Shown piece by piece: positions 46,932 through 55,417 of a DNA stretch of 64,000 nucleotides; position 1 is the first letter of the stretch; every line of letters begins with the position of its first letter. Source of the stretch: Flavobacterium endoglycinae (GTDB lineage: Bacteria; Bacteroidota; Bacteroidia; Flavobacteriales; Flavobacteriaceae); NCBI RefSeq assembly GCF_017352115.1, contig NZ_CP071448.1, positions 3,185,001 to 3,249,000 of the forward strand, read 5' to 3'. Made by a program: the position numbers and the translations under genes. A model generated the notes under the pieces. It ran no database searches. It had not been told where the DNA came from and saw only the letters and a list, made by a program, of their open reading frames with translations.

Positions 46932-48119
46932 ATGAAAGTTCTCAATTTAATCGGCAGACAAATAGAAATATTTGATAATGATATTTCATCGCATGAAAAT
47001 GATCTGTATGAGATTATAAAAAAATCTTCTTTTCTTGTAATTGGCGGAGCTGGTTCTATAGGACAAGCAGTGACTAAAGAAATTTTTAAGAGAAATCCGT
47101 TGAAGTTACATGTCGTTGACATAAGTGAAAACAATATGGTTGAGCTTGTTAGAGATTTGAGAAGTTCTTATGGGTACATAGATGGAGATTTCCAAACTTT
47201 TGCACTGGATATTGGATCTATAGAGTATGATGCGTTTATAAATTCAGATGGCAAATATGATTATGTATTAAATTTATCAGCATTAAAGCATGTTAGAAGT
47301 GAAAAGGATCCCTTTACTTTAATGAGAATGATTGATGTAAATATTTTTAATACAGAAAAAACACTTGAGCAATCAATAAAAAAAGGTACAAAGAAATATT
47401 TTTGTGTATCAACTGATAAAGCGGCTAATCCAGTAAATATGATGGGGGCTTCTAAAAGAATCATGGAAATGTATTTGATGCGTAAAAGTCAGGAAATTAA
47501 GATTTCTACAGCTCGTTTTGCAAATGTTGCATTTTCTGATGGATCTTTATTGCATGGTTTTAATCAAAGAATTATAAAGAAACAACCAATTGTAGCTCCA
47601 AATGACATTAAACGTTATTTTGTTACTCCTAAAGAATCTGGAGAACTGTGTTTAATGTCTTGCATTTTTGGCGAAAATAGAGATGTTTTCTTTCCTAAAT
47701 TGAGTCAAAGTCTTCATTTAATTACGTTTGCAGATATTGCAACGAAGTATTTAGCAGAATTAGGCTATGAAGCTTATCCATGTAAAACCGAACAAGAAGC
47801 AAGAGATAATGTTGATAGCTTAATTAAACAAAAAAAATGGCCATGTCTATTTACTATTAGTGATACTACTGGAGAAAAAGATTTTGAAGAATTTTTTACC
47901 GATAGTGAAGTTTTAGATATGGAAAGATTTGAAAATTTAGGAGTTATAAAAAACAAGGCCAGTTTTGATAAAAGTAAATTGGATGTTTTTTCAGAAAGAA
48001 TTGCCAAAATGAAGTCTAATAAATCATGGAATAAAGAAGAAATAGTTGATTTGTTCAATTTTATGATTCCAAACTTTGAACATAAGGAAACTGGTAAATA
48101 TTTAGACTCAAAAATGTGA
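46932..48119 (+). CDS. legB: Sugar-nucleotide 4,6-dehydratase of the nonulosonate pathway (LegB-like)
   Basis: A 395-residue Polysacc_synt_2/FlaA1-type SDR enzyme. The Rossmann motif GGAGSIGQ is at 38-45, after a roughly 35-residue N-terminal extension. The active-site segment STDKAANPVNMMGASK (160-175) has Met where classical SDRs have Tyr, as in FlaA1, PseB and LegB. In legionaminic acid synthesis this enzyme makes the 4-keto-6-deoxy HexNAc intermediate (GDP-linked in Campylobacter). The LegC-type gene follows two bases later, which supports Leg rather than Pse assignment. Confidence 0.85.
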   Translation: MKVLNLIGRQIEIFDNDISSHENDLYEIIKKSSFLVIGGAGSIGQAVTKEIFKRNPLKLHVVDISENNMVELVRDLRSSYGYIDGDFQTFALDIGSIEYDAFINSDGKYDYVLNLSALKHVRSEKDPFTLMRMIDVNIFNTEKTLEQSIKKGTKKYFCVSTDKAANPVNMMGASKRIMEMYLMRKSQEIKISTARFANVAFSDGSLLHGFNQRIIKKQPIVAPNDIKRYFVTPKESGELCLMSCIFGENRDVFFPKLSQSLHLITFADIATKYLAELGYEAYPCKTEQEARDNVDSLIKQKKWPCLFTISDTTGEKDFEEFFTDSEVLDMERFENLGVIKNKASFDKSKLDVFSERIAKMKSNKSWNKEEIVDLFNFMIPNFEHKETGKYLDSKM

Positions 48120-48121
48120 TT

Positions 48122-49264
48122 ATGAACGCTATAAATGAAACAATTTCTTTTATAAAAGAACAATATAAAACAGAAAACCCTATACCTCTGCATACTCCTT
48201 ATTTTGGAGGAAATGAAAAAAAATATTTAATTGAAACTATTGATTCTACTTACGTATCTTCAGTTGGAGCATATGTTGATCAGTTTGAATTAATGATGGA
48301 GAATATCACTCAGACCTCAAAAACTGTTGCAGTTGTAAATGGTACAGCCGCAATTCAAGTTGCTTTACGTCTTATAGGGGTAAAGACTGGAGATGAGGTG
48401 TTGACACAAGCTTTGACATTTGTGGCTACTGCAAATGCTATAGCATATCAAAATGCGACACCTGTTTTTTTAGATGTAGATTTGGATACTATGGGATTAT
48501 CGCCAAAAGCTGTAGAGATTTTTTTAGATGAATTTGGCGATTTAAGGCAAGATGGTTGCTACAATAAAAAGACTGGAAAAAAAATAAGTGCCTGTTTACC
48601 AATGCATACTTTTGGTTTTCCTGTTCATTTAATTGAATTGATTGAAATTTGCAATAAGTGGAAGATTCCTGTAGTTGAAGATGCAGCTGAATCATTGGGA
48701 AGTAAATATAAAGGTAAATCGACTGGGAGTTTTGGAAAACTTGGTACTTTTTCGTTTAATGGAAATAAAATTGTGACTTGTGGTGGTGGTGGTGCTATTG
48801 TTACTAATGATTTGAAATTAGGACAAAAAGGTAAATATTTAACCACGACAGCGAAAATTCCACATCCTTATGAATTTGTGCATGATGAAATGGGTTATAA
48901 TTTTAGAATGCCAAACTTAAATGCCGCATTAGCATGTGCACAATTAGAACAGCTAGATGATTTTCTTCAAAACAAAAGAAAATTAGCAAATGAATACAAG
49001 ACTTTTTTTGAGTCAAATGGTATAATATTTAGAACAGAAACTCCAGATACAGAAGCGAATTATTGGTTAATGTGTATAGAGTTGGAAAATAAATCGGAAA
49101 GAGATTTATTTTTAAAAAGCACAAATAAAAATAATGTAATGACTAGACCAATATGGAAACTAATGTATCGTCTGCCTATGTATTCAAATTGTCAAAGGGA
49201 TGAACAATTAAATGCAGAATTTTTAGAAGATCGAATAGTAAACATACCTAGTAGTGTTAGATAA
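48122..49264 (+). CDS. legC: LegC-family PLP aminotransferase
   Basis: A 380-residue DegT/DnrJ/EryC1-fold aminotransferase that adds the C4 amino group to the 4-keto sugar nucleotide. It has the N-terminal IPLHTPYFGGNEKKYLIETI typical of LegC, the PLP-Lys at Lys216 in SFNGNKIVT, and VVEDAAESLGSKYKGKSTG. The frame can be extended to a GTG at 48116 inside legB, but ATG at 48122 gives the normal N-terminus. Its 3' end overlaps the next gene by 11 bases, implying translational coupling. Confidence 0.9.
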   Translation: MNAINETISFIKEQYKTENPIPLHTPYFGGNEKKYLIETIDSTYVSSVGAYVDQFELMMENITQTSKTVAVVNGTAAIQVALRLIGVKTGDEVLTQALTFVATANAIAYQNATPVFLDVDLDTMGLSPKAVEIFLDEFGDLRQDGCYNKKTGKKISACLPMHTFGFPVHLIELIEICNKWKIPVVEDAAESLGSKYKGKSTGSFGKLGTFSFNGNKIVTCGGGGAIVTNDLKLGQKGKYLTTTAKIPHPYEFVHDEMGYNFRMPNLNAALACAQLEQLDDFLQNKRKLANEYKTFFESNGIIFRTETPDTEANYWLMCIELENKSERDLFLKSTNKNNVMTRPIWKLMYRLPMYSNCQRDEQLNAEFLEDRIVNIPSSVR

Positions 49265-49877
49265 ATCAATAATTCTTGTCGGATATTCCGGACATGGATA
49301 TGTAGTTGCAGATACTATTTTAGATAATAACTATGAAATTTTGGGTTATTCAGATAAAGAAGAAGCTATATCTAATCCATATAATTTAGTTTATTTAGGT
49401 TTTGAAAAAGATAATGATTTTATCGGTTGGTCAAAAGAAATTTCATTTGCGCTAGGAATCGGAGATAATTATCTTAGACAAAAGATAGCAGATTTAATTG
49501 AAAGAAAAGGAAAAAAGATTCAGACAATTATACACAAGACTGCTCATGTTTCTAAAACTGCAATTATTGGTCAAGGTACTTTTATTAATAAAAGTGTTGC
49601 CATTAATGCATTTGTAGAAGTTGGGAAAAATTCAATTTTAAATACTAGTTGCATAATTGAACATGAATGTATTTTACAAGATGCGGTACATATAGCACCA
49701 GGTGCAGTTTTAGCTGGAAATGTCAAGATTGGAGAAAGAAGTTTTGTAGGTGCGAATGCAGTAATAAAACAAGGTGTTATAATTGGTAAAGATGTCATTA
49801 TAGGTGCAGGAAGTGTTGTAATAAATAATATACCAGATAACGAAGTTTGGTTTGGAAATCCAGCGAAAAAAAAGTAG
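49254..49877 (+). CDS. NeuD/PglD-family sugar O- or N-acetyltransferase
   Basis: A 207-residue acetyltransferase. An N-terminal Rossmann-like domain (ILVGYSGHGYVVADTIL) precedes a left-handed hexapeptide helix (IIGQGTFINKSVAINAF, VHIAPGAVLAGNVKIG, VIIGAGSVVINNIPDNEVWFGNPAKKK). In the legionaminic pathway this position is LegH, which acetylates the new 4-amino group; NeuD relatives can O-acetylate sialic acids. The start is GTG at 49254, overlapping legC by 11 bases, since no in-frame ATG lies near. Confidence 0.85.
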   Translation: MLDKSIILVGYSGHGYVVADTILDNNYEILGYSDKEEAISNPYNLVYLGFEKDNDFIGWSKEISFALGIGDNYLRQKIADLIERKGKKIQTIIHKTAHVSKTAIIGQGTFINKSVAINAFVEVGKNSILNTSCIIEHECILQDAVHIAPGAVLAGNVKIGERSFVGANAVIKQGVIIGKDVIIGAGSVVINNIPDNEVWFGNPAKKK

Positions 49878-49883
49878 ATATTT

Positions 49884-50906
49884 ATGGAAAAAGTTATAAT
49901 AATTGCTGAGGCAGGGGTTAATCATAATGGTGATTTTGAAATAGCAAAAAAATTAGTTGATGCTGCTGCTGCTGCTAAAGCAGATTATGTCAAATTTCAG
50001 ACTTTTAAAGCAGATAAGATTGTTAGCAAAGAAGCAAAAAAAGCTGATTATCAGATCAAAAATATTAATGATAACGATGACTCCCAGTATGCAATGCTTA
50101 AAAAACTTGAATTGCCAGATGAATGGCATTATCTTCTGTTAGATTATGCAAAATCTAAAAATATACAATTTTTGTCAACTGGTTTTGATATTGAAAGTAT
50201 TGACTTTTTAGATAAATTAGGAATAGAAATTTTTAAAATTCCATCTGGTGAATTAACAAATAGACCTTACTTGGAATATATTGCTAGAAAAAATAAAGAA
50301 ATAATTCTTTCAACAGGGATGGCTAATATTCTTGAAATTAAAGAAGCAATCGAAGTTTTGATACACGCTGGAGCTAAAAGAAACAAAATCTCTATTTTGC
50401 ATTGTAACACAGAATATCCTACACCAATGAAAGATGTTAATCTTAAGGCAATGAATGAAATTGCTAAAGAATTCGATGTGAGAATTGGCTATTCTGATCA
50501 TACATTAGGTATCGAAATACCTATTGCTGCAGTTGCAATGGGAGCTAAAGTTATTGAGAAACATTTTACTATTGATAGAACCTTAAATGGTCCAGATCAT
50601 TTAGCATCCCTCGAACCTTCTGAGCTAAAAGCAATGGTTGATGCTATTCGAAATGTTGAAATGGCAATTTCTGGAAATGGAATTAAGGAAGCTAGTGAAT
50701 CTGAAAGGAAAAACATTCAAGTAGTTAGGAAAAGTCTTCATTTTAAACATGATTTGAATATTGGTCATATTTTAAAAGAAGATGATATTTTAATTGTAAG
50801 ACCAGGTACAGGGATAAGTCCAATGAAAATATATAATTTTATTGGTAAAGAACTTTCAGCACCAGCAAAAGCTAATGAGCCACTGTCTGAAAATCACTTT
50901 GTATGA
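49884..50906 (+). CDS. neuB: Nonulosonic acid synthase (LegI/NeuB)
   Basis: A 340-residue NeuB-family enzyme that condenses phosphoenolpyruvate with a 6-carbon amino sugar to give a nine-carbon 2-keto acid. The barrel starts VIIIAEAGVNHNGDFEIAKKL, with VKFQTFKADKIVSKEAKKA, IFKIPSGELTNRPYL and the ISILHCNTEYPTP segment. A C-terminal SAF (antifreeze-like) domain holds VVRKSLHFKHDLNIGHIL and RPGTGISP. The neighbours make a legionaminic-type product more likely than Neu5Ac. It overlaps neuC by four bases (ATGA). Confidence 0.92.
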   Translation: MEKVIIIAEAGVNHNGDFEIAKKLVDAAAAAKADYVKFQTFKADKIVSKEAKKADYQIKNINDNDDSQYAMLKKLELPDEWHYLLLDYAKSKNIQFLSTGFDIESIDFLDKLGIEIFKIPSGELTNRPYLEYIARKNKEIILSTGMANILEIKEAIEVLIHAGAKRNKISILHCNTEYPTPMKDVNLKAMNEIAKEFDVRIGYSDHTLGIEIPIAAVAMGAKVIEKHFTIDRTLNGPDHLASLEPSELKAMVDAIRNVEMAISGNGIKEASESERKNIQVVRKSLHFKHDLNIGHILKEDDILIVRPGTGISPMKIYNFIGKELSAPAKANEPLSENHFV

Positions 50907-52057
50907 GAAAGATTTGCGTAATAACAGGCACAAGGGCAGAGTACGGCTTGTTGTATTGGACAATTAAAGCTTTAAATAATGATAAAGATATTGATTTATC
51001 AATCTGTGTAACGGGGATGCATCTGTCTCCTGAATTTGGATTAACTTATAAAAGAATAATTGAAGACGGATTTTATATTAACGAAAAAGTAGAAACACTA
51101 CTTTCTTCTGATACTCCGGTGGGAATTGCAAAAAGTATTGGGTTAGGAATTATTAGTTTTTCTGAAACTTTTCAAAGACTGCAACCTGATTTAATCGTTG
51201 TACTAGGTGATAGATTTGAGATTTTTGCGGCATGTTCTGCAGCTATGGTTTCAAAAATACCAATTGCACACTGTCATGGAGGGGAAGCAACTGAAGGATT
51301 AATTGATGAAGCTATAAGACATTCAATTACAAAAATGTCACACATTCATTTTACAAGTACCGAAGAATATAGATCACGTGTTATTCAATTAGGCGAACAG
51401 CCACAAAATGTTTTCAATGTTGGAGCCTTGGGAATCGAAAATATAAATAAACTAAAATTATTAAATAGGAAAGAATTTGAACAATCAATTAATTTTCATC
51501 TGAAACAGAATAATTTTTTGGTAACATTCCATCCTGTAACGTTAGACAATGCTACAGCAGAAGTGCAGTTTAAGGAGCTTTTAAATGCTCTTGATACATT
51601 TGAAAATGTCACAATTATTTTTACAAAACCAAATGCTGATACTGAAGGACGTATTATAATTCAAATGATTGATGAATATGTTCTAAATAATCCACAAAAA
51701 GCGATTTCTTTTACCTCTATGGGACAATTGCGATATCTCTCAGCAATTCAATTTATGGATGTTGTGATTGGAAATTCTTCAAGTGGATTAATTGAAGTCC
51801 CATCATTTCAAAAACCTACATTAAATATTGGGGATAGGCAGCAAGGACGTGTAAAAGCTCTTTCTGTTATAGATTGTAAAGCTGATAAGGTTGAAATTGA
51901 AAAAGCAATACATCTTGCAATGTCTTTAGATTTTAAAGAAAAAATTAAAAAATCAGAAAATCCTTACGGTAAAAGAAATTCATCGGATGAAATTGTAAAG
52001 GTTATAAAAAATATGGATATTAAAAATATAATTAAAAAGCAATTTTATAATTTATAA
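50903..52057 (+). CDS. neuC: Hydrolysing UDP-GlcNAc-type 2-epimerase (LegG/NeuC)
   Basis: A 384-residue enzyme that releases UDP and inverts C2 to yield the free manno-configured amino sugar used by NeuB. It starts KICVITGTRAEYGLLYWTI, has IPIAHCHGGEATEGLIDEAI and HIHFTSTEEYRSRV. The nucleotide-binding end includes VVIGNSSSGLIEVP and NIGDRQQGRVKA. In a pathway containing LegB and LegC the substrate would be the 2,4-diacetamido-6-deoxy sugar (LegG role). Translation is probably coupled to neuB. Confidence 0.92.
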   Translation: MRKICVITGTRAEYGLLYWTIKALNNDKDIDLSICVTGMHLSPEFGLTYKRIIEDGFYINEKVETLLSSDTPVGIAKSIGLGIISFSETFQRLQPDLIVVLGDRFEIFAACSAAMVSKIPIAHCHGGEATEGLIDEAIRHSITKMSHIHFTSTEEYRSRVIQLGEQPQNVFNVGALGIENINKLKLLNRKEFEQSINFHLKQNNFLVTFHPVTLDNATAEVQFKELLNALDTFENVTIIFTKPNADTEGRIIIQMIDEYVLNNPQKAISFTSMGQLRYLSAIQFMDVVIGNSSSGLIEVPSFQKPTLNIGDRQQGRVKALSVIDCKADKVEIEKAIHLAMSLDFKEKIKKSENPYGKRNSSDEIVKVIKNMDIKNIIKKQFYNL

Positions 52058-52060
52058 GTT

Positions 52061-52951
52061 ATGAAAATAGTTTATATAGGGTCTGTGATTTTTTCTGCTA
52101 AAGCTTTAGATAAATTGATTTCTATTGGAGCCGAAATTGTTGGTGTAATTACCAAAAAAGAATCAAATTTTAATAATGATTTTTTTGACCTAAAACCCAT
52201 TGCTGAAATTAATAAGATATCATTTCATTATACTTTAGATATAAATTCGGAGGAGACAGTAAATTGGATAAAAAACTTAGCTCCAAACGTAATTTTTTGT
52301 TTTGGATGGTCAAATTTGATTAAATCGAATGTTCTTGAAATTGCTCCTCTAGGAGTAATTGGATATCATCCCACATTACTACCAAATAATAAGGGAAGGC
52401 ATCCGTTAATTTGGGCAAAAATACTAGGCCTAGAAAAATCTGGTTCGACTTTTTTCTTTATGGATGAAGGTGCTGATACTGGAGATATATTGTCTCAAAA
52501 AGAGTTTGAAATACTTTTTGAAGATGATGCAACTAGTTTATATGCTAAATTAATTGATATAGCTTTAGGACAAATTGAAGATTTTCATTCTAAATTAAAA
52601 GATAACACTTTTATCAGAATCAAACAAACTGAAAGTGAAGGCAATAGTTGGCGTAAAAGAACTGCTAAAGATGGGATAATTGATTTTAGACTAGCAACGA
52701 AGACAATTTGCAATTTAGTGAGGGGATTAACTAAGCCTTACATAGGTGCTCACTTAGAATATAAAAATAAAAATATTACTGTTTGGGAAGTAGAAATTAG
52801 CGAAGATATTGGAGAACGGGATAATTTAGAACCTGGAAAAGTACTAAATATAAAAGATAATAAAATCAAAGTAAAGACTGGCGATTCTGCTATTTGGTTA
52901 GTAAAACATGAATTCATTGACTTACCTGAAGTAGGATCATATATACTTTAA
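52061..52951 (+). CDS. Formyltransferase-family protein in the nonulosonate cluster
   Basis: A 296-residue protein related to methionyl-tRNA and sugar N-formyltransferases, which use N10-formyltetrahydrofolate. The core GYHPTLLPNNKGRHPLIWAK and MDEGADTGDIL match the family. The catalytic His (103) and Asp (139) have the ArnA spacing, but the usual Asn two residues before the His is Gly101. A C-terminal domain with LVRGLTKPYIGA follows. It is much smaller than bifunctional ArnA and lies beside a deacetylase, suggesting it formylates an amino group of the nonulosonate or a precursor. tRNA formylation is unlikely from context. Confidence 0.78.
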   Translation: MKIVYIGSVIFSAKALDKLISIGAEIVGVITKKESNFNNDFFDLKPIAEINKISFHYTLDINSEETVNWIKNLAPNVIFCFGWSNLIKSNVLEIAPLGVIGYHPTLLPNNKGRHPLIWAKILGLEKSGSTFFFMDEGADTGDILSQKEFEILFEDDATSLYAKLIDIALGQIEDFHSKLKDNTFIRIKQTESEGNSWRKRTAKDGIIDFRLATKTICNLVRGLTKPYIGAHLEYKNKNITVWEVEISEDIGERDNLEPGKVLNIKDNKIKVKTGDSAIWLVKHEFIDLPEVGSYIL

Positions 52952-52959
52952 TAAAAAAA

Positions 52960-53631
52960 ATGAAAAATATTATAGTTGTTTCAGCTCATCCAGACGATGA
53001 AACTTTAGGTGCAGGAGGTACAATCTTAAAGCACGTAAATAATGGAGACCATGTATATTGGCTTATTGTTACAAATGTATTTGAAAACCAAGGTTTTTCA
53101 AAAGAAAGAGTAGATAGCAGGCAAGAAGAGATTAAACAAGTTGAAAAATTACTGGGAATAGAGAAGACCTTTTTTCTAGATTATCCAACAATGACTTTAT
53201 CTTCAAGCAGTTTATTGAAAATGGTTCCTGAAATTTCTGAAATTTTTGGTGAGGTAAAACCAGAAATAATTTATTGTTTAAATCGATCAGATGCACATTC
53301 GGATCATAGAGTCATTTTTGATGCAGTAATGGCTTGTACAAAGTCTTTTAGATATCCTTTTATAAAAAAAATTCTCATGTATGAATGTATATCTGAAACT
53401 GAATTTGCCCCTGCATTAGCAGAGAAACTTTTTTTACCAAATTACTTTGTTGATATTACTGATTATATTGATCAAAAACTTGAAATTATGAAAGTTTTTG
53501 AATCAGAAATTGCAGAGCACCCTTTTCCCAGATCCTTAGAAAATATCAAAGCTTTAGCACACTTTCGTGGAGCAAGTGTTGGTGTTAAATACGCAGAGTC
53601 ATTTCAATTGTTGAAATATATCGATAAATAA
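52960..53631 (+). CDS. PIG-L-family deacetylase
   Basis: A 223-residue zinc-dependent N-deacetylase of the PIG-L/LmbE family. The motif SAHPDDETLGAGG (about 8-20) supplies His and Asp ligands, and RSDAHSDHR (about 109-117) supplies the second His set. Relatives remove N-acetyl groups from GlcNAc-containing substrates. Placed directly after the formyltransferase-like gene and inside the nonulosonate cluster, it could expose an amine for re-acylation. No signal peptide is present, so it acts in the cytoplasm. Confidence 0.85.
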   Translation: MKNIIVVSAHPDDETLGAGGTILKHVNNGDHVYWLIVTNVFENQGFSKERVDSRQEEIKQVEKLLGIEKTFFLDYPTMTLSSSSLLKMVPEISEIFGEVKPEIIYCLNRSDAHSDHRVIFDAVMACTKSFRYPFIKKILMYECISETEFAPALAEKLFLPNYFVDITDYIDQKLEIMKVFESEIAEHPFPRSLENIKALAHFRGASVGVKYAESFQLLKYIDK

Positions 53632-53661
53632 TTTAAGGTAAATAGTTTGAATTAAAAAATT

Positions 53662-54708
53662 ATGAGAGTATATAAAGATCATTTGATTCTTTCTGGAAGT
53701 AAAATAAAAGAAGCCTTATTGCAATTAAATATACTGGCTCAAGATGCTATATTATTTGTAGTAGATGTTAATGATAAATTAATTGGAGCTCTTACTGATG
53801 GAGATGTTAGAAGAGGATTAATCAAAGGATTTACTATCGATAGTTTAATTGACGATATTATACAGGAGAACCCGAGATTCATTGTTAAAGGAGAAAATAA
53901 TTTAGAAAAAATAATAGAATATCGGAAAGGTGATTTTAGAATTATTCCTGTAGTGGATGAAAATCGGAAGGTTGTAAATATCATTAATTTTAGAATAATT
54001 AAATCATACTTACCTATAGACGCTGTAATTATGGCAGGAGGAAGAGGACAAAGATTACAACCCCTTACAAATTATACTCCAAAGCCTCTCTTAAAAGTTG
54101 GAGACAAAGCAATTATGGAACATAATCTTGATAGATTAGCTTTATTCGGAATTGATGATTTTTGGATTTCTGTTAAATATTTAGGTGAACAAATTGAAAA
54201 TTATTTTGGTGATGGTAAAACAAAAAATGTTAAGATTGAATATGTTTGGGAAGATGAACCTTTAGGAACTATAGGGGCAGTTTCTCAAATTAAAAATTTT
54301 GAACATGATTTTATATTAGTTACCAATTCTGATTTATTAACGAATATTGATTATGAACAGTTTTTTTTGGAATTTATTAGAGAGGAAGCTGATTTAGCAG
54401 TTTTGACAATACCTTACCAAGTAAATATTCCATATGCAGTTTTAGAAACGACTAAAGGTCAAGTAAAAAGTTTTAAAGAAAAGCCTACATATACTTACTA
54501 TTCGAATGGTGGAATTTATCTGTTTAAAAAAGATATGTTACAATATATACCCAAAAATACTTTTTTTAATGCAACTGATTTAATGGAAGAGCTCATAAAT
54601 AAAAATTTAAAAGTAATTTCTTTTCCATTTATTGGCTATTGGTTAGATGTAGGTAAACATGAAGATTTTGAAAAAGCGCAAATAGATGTTAAACTCATAA
54701 GTTTGTAA
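53662..54708 (+). CDS. CBS-domain sugar-1-phosphate nucleotidyltransferase (PtmE-like)
   Basis: A 348-residue fusion. Two CBS motifs (about 1-115, including FVVDVNDKLIGALTDGDVRRG) precede a nucleotidyltransferase domain starting VIMAGGRGQRLQPLTNYTPKPLL near 123. This architecture matches PtmE of Campylobacter, which makes GDP-glucosamine to start the legionaminic pathway. It would therefore supply the sugar nucleotide for LegB. The companion genes ptmF and ptmA were not seen. It ends directly at the start of the CMP-sugar synthetase gene. Confidence 0.85.
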   Translation: MRVYKDHLILSGSKIKEALLQLNILAQDAILFVVDVNDKLIGALTDGDVRRGLIKGFTIDSLIDDIIQENPRFIVKGENNLEKIIEYRKGDFRIIPVVDENRKVVNIINFRIIKSYLPIDAVIMAGGRGQRLQPLTNYTPKPLLKVGDKAIMEHNLDRLALFGIDDFWISVKYLGEQIENYFGDGKTKNVKIEYVWEDEPLGTIGAVSQIKNFEHDFILVTNSDLLTNIDYEQFFLEFIREEADLAVLTIPYQVNIPYAVLETTKGQVKSFKEKPTYTYYSNGGIYLFKKDMLQYIPKNTFFNATDLMEELINKNLKVISFPFIGYWLDVGKHEDFEKAQIDVKLISL

Positions 54709-55401
54709 ATGAGAATACTGTATATAATACCAGCGCGTGCTGGATCAAAAGGACTACCAGGAAAGAATACTAAGATTCTAGGAGATAAACCACTCATCTC
54801 TCATACTATTGAATTTGTGTTAAAAAATATTAAAGAGAATGATGAATTATGTATATCAACAGATGATGATATTATTTTTTCAATTGCTAAAGACTTAGGA
54901 GTTGAAATTCCTTTTAAGAGACCTGCTGAATTAGCTACAGATACAGCGACTACTTATGATGTCATTATTCATGCCTTAAAGTTTTATGAAGAAAGAGGTC
55001 AGTTTTTTGATTGTGTTATGTTACTACAGGTTACTTCTCCATTAAGGGCAAAAACAGATTTGGACAATGTAATTTTATCCTATGATAATGATACGGATAT
55101 GGTTGTGACTGTAAAAGAGTCTAAGGAGAATCCTTATTTTACACTTTTTGAAGAAGACAAAAATGGACTTTTAGTGAAAAGTAAAATTAGTAATTTTCAA
55201 CGTAGACAAGATTGCCCTAATGTATTTGCTTTCAATGGCTCAATGTATTTAATGAATGTTTTATCTCTCAAAAAAGGATCGATGAATGAATTCAAGAGAA
55301 TTAAAAAAGTAATAATGCCAAATGAAAGAAGTGTTGATGTTGATACAATGGCAGATTGGATATTATTAGAGTATTATTTTTCAAACTTTAACACTAATTA
55401 G
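54709..55401 (+). CDS. CMP-nonulosonate cytidylyltransferase (LegF/NeuA-like)
   Basis: A 230-residue acylneuraminate cytidylyltransferase that activates the nine-carbon acid as its CMP derivative for transfer. The signature IPARAGSKGLPGKN (7-20) is complete, followed by CISTDDDIIFSIAKDLG and LLQVTSPLRAKTDLDN. The length suits LegF or a single-domain NeuA. It begins directly after the PtmE-like gene and closes the biosynthetic part of the cluster. Which acid it activates depends on the upstream pathway. Confidence 0.9.
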   Translation: MRILYIIPARAGSKGLPGKNTKILGDKPLISHTIEFVLKNIKENDELCISTDDDIIFSIAKDLGVEIPFKRPAELATDTATTYDVIIHALKFYEERGQFFDCVMLLQVTSPLRAKTDLDNVILSYDNDTDMVVTVKESKENPYFTLFEEDKNGLLVKSKISNFQRRQDCPNVFAFNGSMYLMNVLSLKKGSMNEFKRIKKVIMPNERSVDVDTMADWILLEYYFSNFNTN

Positions 55402-55417
55402 GAGACACATAGATTAT

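Noticed and set aside
48116..48121. GTG start for legC
   Set aside because: It lies inside the legB stop region, and ATG at 48122 begins the conserved protein.
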